Notes under the pieces: model-generated | Databases searched by the model: none | Seen by the model: the letters and a program-made list of their open reading frames with translations, nothing else | Told to the model about the DNA's origin: nothing | Made by a program: the position numbers and the translations under genes | Assembly (NCBI RefSeq): GCF_019056395.1 | Contig: NZ_CP077639.1 | Coordinates: forward strand, 2,358,001 to 2,422,000 | Direction of reading: 5' to 3' | DNA from: Terribacillus sp. DMT04 | Lineage (GTDB): Bacteria; Bacillota; Bacilli; Bacillales; Amphibacillaceae | DNA: 64,000 nucleotides | Part shown: positions 57,865 to 64,000 of the stretch, piece by piece | Numbering within the stretch: the first letter of the stretch is position 1 | Layout of the letters: every line of letters starts with the position of its first letter

Positions 57865-59046
57865 TTATTTGTCGTTTAATGCTGCTACACCTGGGAGTTC
57901 TTTACCTTCCATGAACTCAAGGCTGGCACCGCCGCCAGTTGAGATGTGATCCATCTTGTCAGCAAGACCGAACTTCTCTACTGCTGCTGCTGAGTCACCG
58001 CCGCCGATGATGGAGAAGCCTTCCCCTTCGGCTAATGCTTCACCGACTGCTTTTGTACCGCCAGCAAATGCGTTCAATTCGAACACACCCATTGGTCCGT
58101 TCCAGATAATCAATTTAGATTCTTTCACGATTTGCTGATATTTTTCACGTGTTTTCGGTCCGATATCAAGTGCTTCCCAGTCAGCTGGAATCGCATCAAT
58201 CGCTACTTCTTTTTTATTGGCATCTTCGGAAAAATCATCTGCAACAATAACATCGACAGGCATCACCATATTGACACCTTTGTCTTTCGCTTTTTGCATG
58301 AATTTCTTCGCCAAATCGATTTTATCTTCTTCTAGCAAGGATTTACCAATTTCATAGCCTTGTGCTTTCACGAATGTATAAGCAAGACCGCCGCCGATAA
58401 TTAGATTATCGACTTTATCAAGCAAGTTGTCGATAACACCGATCTTATCTTTTACTTTCGCTCCGCCAATAATAGCAGTAAACGGATGTTCCGGATCAGA
58501 TAGTGACTTACCAAGAACCTCTAGCTCACGCTCCAGCAATAGACCTGCTACAGCTGGCAAATGCTTTGCTACGCCTTCAGTAGATGCATGTGCACGGTGT
58601 GCAGCACCGAATGCATCATTCACATAAACATCCGCCATGGATGCAAATGCTTTAGCAAGTTCAGGGTCATTTTTCTCTTCGCCAGGCTCGAAGCGGACAT
58701 TTTCAATAAGAAGTACTTCCCCATCAGCTAAATTAGCAATTGCTTCATCTACTTCTTTACCATGCACTTGGTCTGTTTTGCTAACTTCTTTATCTAAGAG
58801 GTCACTAAGACGCTGTGCTACCGGATCCAAACGTAATTCGTCCTTCGCTTCGCCTTTCGGACGTCCAAGGTGGCTGGCAAGTATTACTTTAGCTCCTTTT
58901 TCGACAAGATGCTTGATTGTCGGAAGGGCAGCCTTGATCCGTGTATCATCAGTTACTGTGCCATTCTCCATTGGTACGTTGAAATCCACACGGCAGAAAA
59001 CACTTTTGCCGGCTACATCGATATCGCGGATAGATTTCTTGTTCAT
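57865..59046 (-). CDS. pgk: Phosphoglycerate kinase
   Basis: A 393-residue kinase that makes ATP from 1,3-bisphosphoglycerate. It has CRVDFNVPM near the N terminus, [10 protein letters not shown], and the nucleotide site [17 protein letters not shown] at 59046 is chosen because GAGGAGG lies seven bases upstream, five codons inside the longest frame. It is separated from gapA by a terminator and a ~390-base leader holding tandem structured units, so it may have its own promoter. Confidence 0.97.
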   Translation of the reverse strand: MNKKSIRDIDVAGKSVFCRVDFNVPMENGTVTDDTRIKAALPTIKHLVEKGAKVILASHLGRPKGEAKDELRLDPVAQRLSDLLDKEVSKTDQVHGKEVDEAIANLADGEVLLIENVRFEPGEEKNDPELAKAFASMADVYVNDAFGAAHRAHASTEGVAKHLPAVAGLLLERELEVLGKSLSDPEHPFTAIIGGAKVKDKIGVIDNLLDKVDNLIIGGGLAYTFVKAQGYEIGKSLLEEDKIDLAKKFMQKAKDKGVNMVMPVDVIVADDFSEDANKKEVAIDAIPADWEALDIGPKTREKYQQIVKESKLIIWNGPMGVFELNAFAGGTKAVGEALAEGEGFSIIGGGDSAAAVEKFGLADKMDHISTGGGASLEFMEGKELPGVAALNDK

Positions 59047-59162
59047 ACTACGCCTCCTCAAATTACTAGTACCTATGTATCTGTTCTTTGTATGTATTCC
59101 TCATTGGCAGGATTGCTGCTTGCATTAGCTTACTAACAATCAGCGTATTTAGAAACCAGAAA

Positions 59163-59364
59163 TAAGATAATAAGCAATTGCGCTACAAGGCTAACACAAC
59201 CTCTTGCGCTCTCTCCCTTATCTTCATTTATAAGTAGTTACTTCCGCCTCTCATTAGGTCTAGCTCCGGAAATTACAGATAAGCAATCGTCCGTCAAGGC
59301 TAACACTCCTTTACGACCTCTCTTATCTTTCCGTTTCTACACGGCTTCTCTCTGCCTCTCATAT
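59163..59364 (-). repeat. Tandem structured units upstream of pgk
   Basis: Two imperfect direct repeats of about 95 bases, 59163-59257 and 59275-59364, with a 109-base period, lie in the pgk leader. Each has an outer dyad AGATAA...TTATCT (59165-59223; 59277-59328), an inner dyad that differs in sequence but keeps pairing (GCGC/GCGC in one; GTCGT/ACGAT in the other), and an identical 12-base core CAAGGCTAACAC (59186-59197; 59295-59306). On the minus strand one unit contains TTGACG, 16 bases, TAATTT, a possible promoter. The element may be RNA or DNA acting. Confidence 0.7.
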
Positions 59365-59393
59365 GAATAAACATAAAAGAACAGGCATAGGCC

Positions 59394-59428
59394 AAAAGGG
59401 AGGGAGGTGCTCCCCCCTCCCTTTTTAC
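59394..59428 (-). terminator. Terminator after gapA
   Basis: On the minus strand AAAGGGAGGGG and CTCCCTCCCTTT pair around a short loop, followed by T. It lies ten bases past the gapA stop, dividing cggR-gapA from pgk onward. Confidence 0.85.
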
Positions 59429-59437
59429 CATTGCTTA

Positions 59438-60445
59438 TTAGATGCCTTGGCTTTTCAAGAATACAGCCAAATCTACACAACGAGTGGAGTAACCCATTTC
59501 GTTATCGTACCAAGATACAACTTTCACCATGTTATCTTCCAATACCATAGTTGAAAGTGCGTCTACTGTAGAAGAGTTTCTGTTTCCGATGTAGTCGGAA
59601 GATACAAGCGGCTCTTCAGAGTAGCCTAGTACGTGGCTAAGTTCGCCTTCTGCAGCTTCTTTAAGTGCAGCATTTACTTGTTCTGCTGTTACGTCTTGAT
59701 CGAATTCAGCAACTAAGTCGATAAGAGAAACGTCTTTAACAGGTACGCGCATTGCAGCGCCGTTCAATTTACCTTTAAGTTCAGGTAGTACCAAAGCTAC
59801 AGCTTTTGCAGCACCTGTAGTTGTAGGAATGATATTTTCTCCTGCAGCACGTGCGCGACGGTAGTCTTTGTGAGGCATATCGTGAACTTGCTGATCTCCA
59901 GTGTAAGCGTGCACTGTGTTTACAAGACCGCGCTTAATACCGAATTTGTCATGAAGTACTTTTGCAACCGGCGCCAGACAGTTAGTCGTACAAGAAGCGT
60001 TGGAGATAATTGTGTGTTCAGCTGGATTGTAGCTGCCTTCGTTAACACCCATTACGACAGTAAGGTCTTCGCCTTTAGCTGGTGCAGAGATGATAACTTT
60101 TTTCGCTCCTGCTTCAACGTGTTTCTTCGCATCTTCACCATTTGTGAAAATACCAGTAGATTCTACTACTACTTCTACACCAAGATCTCCCCAGCCAAGG
60201 TTTGCAGGATCGCGCTCAGAAAGAACTTTGATCTCTTTGCCGTTAACAACTAAGTTAGAGCCGTTAACAGATACTTCTGCATCAAGGATACCGTGTACAG
60301 AATCGTACTTTAACAAATGGGCAAGCATATTCGCATCTGTAAGGTCGTTGATGGCAACCACCTCTGCTTGATCGTTAGCAAGCGTCTGACGGAATACGTT
60401 ACGTCCAATACGTCCAAAACCGTTAATACCAATTTTTACTGTCAT
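59438..60445 (-). CDS. gapA: Glyceraldehyde-3-phosphate dehydrogenase
   Basis: A 335-residue NAD-dependent GAPDH. The Rossmann loop INGFGRIGRNVFRQ, the catalytic Cys in SNASCTTNCLAP (residue ~152) and the closing WYDNEMGYSTRCVDL are conserved. Asp in AINDLTD near residue 33 favours NAD, so this is the glycolytic GapA and not GapB. It lies behind cggR, its repressor, and is followed by a terminator. Confidence 0.98.
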   Translation of the reverse strand: MTVKIGINGFGRIGRNVFRQTLANDQAEVVAINDLTDANMLAHLLKYDSVHGILDAEVSVNGSNLVVNGKEIKVLSERDPANLGWGDLGVEVVVESTGIFTNGEDAKKHVEAGAKKVIISAPAKGEDLTVVMGVNEGSYNPAEHTIISNASCTTNCLAPVAKVLHDKFGIKRGLVNTVHAYTGDQQVHDMPHKDYRRARAAGENIIPTTTGAAKAVALVLPELKGKLNGAAMRVPVKDVSLIDLVAEFDQDVTAEQVNAALKEAAEGELSHVLGYSEEPLVSSDYIGNRNSSTVDALSTMVLEDNMVKVVSWYDNEMGYSTRCVDLAVFLKSQGI

Positions 60446-60480
60446 GAAAAATTCCTCCTTGTTATAACTAAATTAAAGGG

Positions 60481-61503
60481 TTATTCTCCCTTTATTAACT
60501 GGTTCGCTGCCGCCTCATCCGTTACTAGAATATTATTTCGTCCTAGTTTGAAATAGGAGGCAATTGCACGAGCTTTCGAGGCACCGCCTGCAATAGCTAT
60601 TACACTTTCCGCTCTATCTAAGTCCTCCAGCTGCAGTCCAACCGTGCGCACACGATGAACAACATTCCCCTCAGCATCAAAGTAATAACCAAATGCCTCA
60701 CTCACTGCGACACCGCTCTTAATTTGCTCAACAAGCGGCTCAGGCGTTCGTCTTCGTTTCGCCATCGTCATGGCGTCACCGATACCGTGAATAACTATGT
60801 CTGAACGGTTGATGATGGACAGAACTTCCTTAACGGAAGGTTCCTCAATAATTGTCTGATAAGATTCTTCCCCGATTGGATCAGGAACATACAGCAGCCG
60901 ATACTGACTTCGAGCTCGCTTAGCCATCGCAGCACAAATTGTGTTCGCTTCGTTTTCCACCTGCTCACCAATACCTCCGCGTGCAGGTACGAACATCACA
61001 TTCTCTGCTGTATGGATCGGCGGCATGGCCGCTGCCAGCGCTGCCATCGTTGTGCCTCCTGTAACTGCAACCGTACAATTCGGGTGCAGCATCTTCTCCA
61101 GAAGCTGTGCGCAACGTTTTCCCATCTCTTGTTTTACCCAATCCTGGGTGTCACTATCACCGGGGACTACTATACAATTATCTATTCCTAGTGTTTCCCG
61201 TACACGCTGTTCCAAAACACTTATTTCAGAGGCTTCGAGCATAAATGTTTTCAATTGCTCGTGAACATCAAGTCCTTCCTCGGTAATCTGCACTCCCTTT
61301 GTTGTCGTGTAGATCAATCCTTGGCTTTGCAAGAACTCTATTTCACCTCTTACTACCCGTTCTGCAAGATTCATGTTTTCAGCAAGTGTGCGACGTCCCA
61401 GCGGCCCCATCGTTTTGACAAACTGCAGGATAGCGTATCTTCGCTGCATAATTGTCAGCACTTCTGGAAATAGCTTTTTTTGTAGATCAATTATCGATCG
61501 CAT
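60481..61503 (-). CDS. cggR: Central glycolytic genes regulator
   Basis: A 340-residue SorC-family repressor that responds to fructose-1,6-bisphosphate. It has an N-terminal helix-turn-helix (LGRRTLAENMNLAERVVRGEI, residues ~36-56) and a C-terminal sugar-phosphate domain with AVTGGTTMAALAAAM and GIGDAMTMAKRR. ATG at 61503 follows AAAGGGG; the longer frame to 61569 would begin within the operator region. It controls its own gene and the glycolytic genes downstream. Confidence 0.95.
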   Translation of the reverse strand: MRSIIDLQKKLFPEVLTIMQRRYAILQFVKTMGPLGRRTLAENMNLAERVVRGEIEFLQSQGLIYTTTKGVQITEEGLDVHEQLKTFMLEASEISVLEQRVRETLGIDNCIVVPGDSDTQDWVKQEMGKRCAQLLEKMLHPNCTVAVTGGTTMAALAAAMPPIHTAENVMFVPARGGIGEQVENEANTICAAMAKRARSQYRLLYVPDPIGEESYQTIIEEPSVKEVLSIINRSDIVIHGIGDAMTMAKRRRTPEPLVEQIKSGVAVSEAFGYYFDAEGNVVHRVRTVGLQLEDLDRAESVIAIAGGASKARAIASYFKLGRNNILVTDEAAANQLIKGE

Positions 61504-61532
61504 AACATACCCCTTTTTACCAAAGTTAAATG

Positions 61533-61568
61533 GGTCAAAAATGTCCCGGTATGCCATATATTGTCCCA
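61533..61568 (-). promoter_or_regulatory. CggR operator
   Basis: Read on the minus strand: TGGGAC, six bases, TGGC, three bases, CGGGAC, six bases, GACC. It follows the pattern of the B. subtilis CggR operator, two direct CGGGAC-N6-TGTC units. It sits 30 bases upstream of the cggR start. Confidence 0.82.
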
Positions 61569-61683
61569 CTTGCTATAAAAAAAATTCCTCTTGCAAATTC
61601 ATCATAACAGTAAGACCTCGTACAATCAACTTAAAACTCTTAAAAAAACAATTAATTAATATATTTTTTTAACTTAACAATTT

Positions 61684-61726
61684 GATAACAGAAAGGCATC
61701 GACGTGTGCCGATGCCTTTCTGTTAT
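61684..61726. terminator. Hairpin after the MATE gene
   Basis: AACAGAAAGGCATCG pairs with CGATGCCTTTCTGTT (15 base pairs). The T-run on the minus strand is short, so this may be a terminator or a stabilising end. Confidence 0.75.
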
Positions 61727-61728
61727 CG

Positions 61729-63096
61729 TTATGAGATTGCCGTTTCCGGAACAGCCGCTTTTTCTTTTTTCTCCCATGGACGAGAGCGCCATCTGCGATA
61801 TGCAAAGATTCCGCGGAACCATTCATCCACGCCCATTGCAATCCAGACACCTAATAATCCGTAACCAAAGGAGACGCCGAGTACATAGCTCAACAGAACG
61901 GCAATTCCCCACATACTAATCACACCGATAACAGCCGGGAATTTCGCATCTCCAGCTGATTTAAGTGAGCTCATCAAGACGATGTTCATCGCACGTCCTG
62001 GTTCAGTAAAAGCCACTGCCCAAAGAATTGGAATACCAACAGCTAAAATAGCAGGATCAGCCGTGAACATTTGTAAGATTGGTGCACCTGTTAACGCAAA
62101 GCCCATGGACACGATAAACGAAGCAACCATAGCTATCTTCAATGTTCGTAATCCGCGTTTCAGCGCCCGGTCATATTGTTTGCCTCCAATATAACGGGAT
62201 ACTAGCAGCTGGGTACCTTCTGCGATAGATAAAGTAAATAAATAGCAAAGCATGGAAATATTATTAATGTACACACGCGCTGCCAGAGAAGCATCACCAA
62301 AGTTCGCAACAATTGCAGTAATGACAATTTGCGAATATTGATAAGACAAGTTCTCCGCTGCTGACGGAACACCGATAACAAGGATGTCCTTAATGTCTTG
62401 CACATGCAGTTTAATCAAATGTGTACCTGTAAAACGAATTGCCAAGTAGCGATACACAAAATAAAACAGGACAACAACGGCGAAGATACGCGCAATTACA
62501 ATTGTCCAGGATACACCGACAACACCTGTAATTGGCATCCCAAACAAACCAAATATCGCAACCAAATAACCAAGCACACTCAACACATTCATTAAAACAG
62601 CGACAACCATAGATACTTTTGTCCGGCCATTCGCACGAAGAATCGCACTTAGCGTCAAGGACAAAGATTCTAAGAACAGGGAAGCACCGCATATTTGCAC
62701 AAAGGTGGTCGCGTAAGCAAGCGTATCACCTTTCAAATCGAAGAAACTTAGAAATGCCGAACCAAAAAGGACGACGACAGCAGAAACAATCAAACCGAAC
62801 CAGAAGTTCATGCCAAAAGCTGTCCGGGCAGTCTGCCGGGCTTTTGCCAAATCTTCTGCACCGAGCTTCTGGCCGATAATAATCATAGAAGCAATTGACG
62901 TGACGTTAAAAACCAAAATAAAAATGCTAATCAGCTGATTGGCTACGCCGACTCCGGCAGCAGCTAAATCTGAGTAATGACTCAGCATCAGTGTAGCAAC
63001 AATACCCATTCCCATATGAAGTGCTAATTCAATAAACAGCGGCCAGGAGATACGAAACAATGTTTGCTCAGAAGCAGTAGAAGTTGGATGACCCAA
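61729..63096 (-). CDS. MATE-family efflux protein
   Basis: A 455-residue protein with twelve membrane helices of the DinF/NorM-related MATE superfamily, opening SWPLFIELALHMGMGIVATL and with GASLFLESLSLTLSAILRANG, typical of the family. It probably exports cationic drugs or metabolites using sodium or protons. Start is TTG at 63096, eight bases after AAGGAG. It is a single gene behind cggR on the same strand. Confidence 0.92.
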   Translation of the reverse strand: MGHPTSTASEQTLFRISWPLFIELALHMGMGIVATLMLSHYSDLAAAGVGVANQLISIFILVFNVTSIASMIIIGQKLGAEDLAKARQTARTAFGMNFWFGLIVSAVVVLFGSAFLSFFDLKGDTLAYATTFVQICGASLFLESLSLTLSAILRANGRTKVSMVVAVLMNVLSVLGYLVAIFGLFGMPITGVVGVSWTIVIARIFAVVVLFYFVYRYLAIRFTGTHLIKLHVQDIKDILVIGVPSAAENLSYQYSQIVITAIVANFGDASLAARVYINNISMLCYLFTLSIAEGTQLLVSRYIGGKQYDRALKRGLRTLKIAMVASFIVSMGFALTGAPILQMFTADPAILAVGIPILWAVAFTEPGRAMNIVLMSSLKSAGDAKFPAVIGVISMWGIAVLLSYVLGVSFGYGLLGVWIAMGVDEWFRGIFAYRRWRSRPWEKKEKAAVPETAIS

Positions 63097-63281
63097 CAGA
63101 CATTCTCCTTTTCATTAAAATCAAACTCACTCTATATTAATCCTTTTTTCTGGAATGTAAAGGGCTTTTCGCTAATTAATTTAAACATTTTTTTCCGTTT
63201 GTATCGGCCTTTTTCACGGCAGCGTTTTCATTTGAATAGACATAACTTATTGAGAAAAGAACTAGATAGGATGGATGCAAT

Positions 63282-63803
63282 TTGCGAATCCCCGCAGCCG
63301 ATTTAGGCTTAATGACAGAGCATCTGCAATCACATAAAAGCGAGATTAATAAACTTAATCTATACAGAGAGCTAATTACCAATCCTGCCTTAGATGCAAT
63401 CTTACATTCCCATCTGCAAATGCTGCATATACATTCATCAGTTATGCTAGAGCTAATCAATCCTGCTCGAAGTACGTATGTAACACTCCCTGCCCTTCAA
63501 TTAAGTGAACAAATGAATTACGGAGGTCTAACGCAAGAGGAGCAAGAGCTGTTACTGGAACTTCGCAGCACCGCTAAAATGATGGGAAATGTGAATTATC
63601 AATCAGCACAGATGATGCAAGACAGCAATGTCAGACATGTACATTTACAAATGGCTTATCAAAACAGCATGCTGCAAGATGCATACACCAGACTGCTGCA
63701 GCATACCGAAGGAGAACTAATCCCGCTAGCTGACATGACGTCTCAACAGGCTGTTTACAATAAATTCTATATTCCTATGCGCACAAGAACGAGCCTTGGA
63801 TAA
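63282..63803 (+). CDS. CotF-like spore coat protein with repeat at its end
   Basis: A 173-residue protein resembling CotF. It shows LGLMTEHLQSHKSEINKL, MLHIHSSVMLELINPA and QMMQDSNVRHVHLQMAYQNSMLQDAY, the paired helices of the family, then NKFYIPMRTR near the end. The last four codons and the stop (TSLG then TAA) lie in the left terminus of repeat copy D, so insertion may have replaced the original tail. Start is TTG at 63282 with AGGATGG upstream. Spore role is by family. Confidence 0.75.
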   Translation: MRIPAADLGLMTEHLQSHKSEINKLNLYRELITNPALDAILHSHLQMLHIHSSVMLELINPARSTYVTLPALQLSEQMNYGGLTQEEQELLLELRSTAKMMGNVNYQSAQMMQDSNVRHVHLQMAYQNSMLQDAYTRLLQHTEGELIPLADMTSQQAVYNKFYIPMRTRTSLG

Positions 63804-64000
63804 AACAAGATACATTCATCCTAAAAGCGAACAATGACTAAATCCATACTTTTTAAAGCACCCCTCTGATGGCTTCTATCCAACTTTAGCTGTTAATACT
63901 TGGATTAAAATGACTTTTGAAGTAGACACTGACAAAGTCAGCGGAGTGTATTTCCGAAGTGATGCTCTCATATTTCCAATGCAAAAAATCCAAACAATGC
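63789..64000 (+). repeat. Dispersed intergenic repeat, copy D (runs off window)
   Basis: Starts with CGAGCCTTGGATAAAAC, then CATTCATCCTAAAAGCGAAC, the AAGTAGACACTGACAA segment, and GCGGAGTGTATTTCCGAAG; the loop-forming half of the first hairpin and the left arm of the second dyad are deleted. The final hairpin begins (AAAAATCCAAACAATGC) and continues past 64000. Confidence 0.8.

Noticed and set aside
59047-59437. T-box riboswitch before pgk
   Set aside because: No T-box core sequence or specifier-loop pattern, and pgk is not an amino-acid gene; the tandem units are a different structure.

Overview
The window reads as a chromosomal segment of an endospore-forming, aerobic Bacillaceae of moderately low GC. 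The evidence is spore proteins (Tlp, an alpha/beta-type SASP, four CotF-like coat proteins), an aa3-type quinol oxidase, a bacillus-like tmRNA, and strong AGGAGG ribosome binding sites. Gene order follows Bacillus subtilis in several blocks (yusF-gcvH-yusI, qoxABCD, yclNOPQ, ypgR/yphP, cggR-gapA-pgk-tpiA-gpmI-eno, secG-est-rnr-smpB-ssrA). Other features (a zurAMR-type zinc locus, fruRKA fused to ptsHI, nos) suggest the Terribacillus/Virgibacillus side of the family. The genus is an inference and was not tested. No prophage, transposase or CRISPR array was seen.

Layout. 1-6.1 kb: gcvH block, two small coat proteins, a MarR regulator with its membrane protein (matching operators before both), then a Zur-box-controlled zinc ABC transporter, Zur and a small tautomerase. 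6.1-17 kb: release-factor-like protein, GtrA protein, DUF2512 membrane protein, FabH, acyl-CoA dehydrogenase, qoxABCD, acetyltransferase and MFS exporter. 17-26 kb: sodium symporter, chemoreceptor, nitric oxide synthase and a yclNOPQ siderophore importer facing a YqcI/YcgG protein across a Fur-type control region. 26-31 kb: sporulation small proteins, uppP, dedA, and a CvfC/bacilliredoxin pair. 31-39 kb: a 24-codon ORF with its own promoter and terminator, PerR-box catalase, a cation exchanger apparently started at ATT, murB, and a two-gene glycosylation operon. 39-45.5 kb: map, ssrA, smpB, rnr, est, secG. 45.7-51.4 kb: fructose operon joined to ptsHI. 51.5-54 kb: class A beta-lactamase-like lipoprotein, small membrane proteins and an SDR. 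54.2-61.6 kb: the glycolytic operon under CggR. 61.7-64 kb: MATE transporter and a CotF-like gene.

The genes combine central carbon flow (PTS fructose uptake feeding the CggR-gapA operon and the quinol oxidase), metal homeostasis and peroxide defence with recognisable Zur, Fur and PerR sites, ribosome rescue (tmRNA, SmpB, RNase R) and sporulation.

The least explained material is non-coding. First, a roughly 360-410 nt dispersed intergenic repeat is present in four copies plus a lone end-hairpin. It has inverted termini, internal dyads and a terminal hairpin with compensatory base changes between copies. Second, two ~95 nt structured units lie in tandem between gapA and pgk. Both are candidates for undescribed RNA or regulatory elements.
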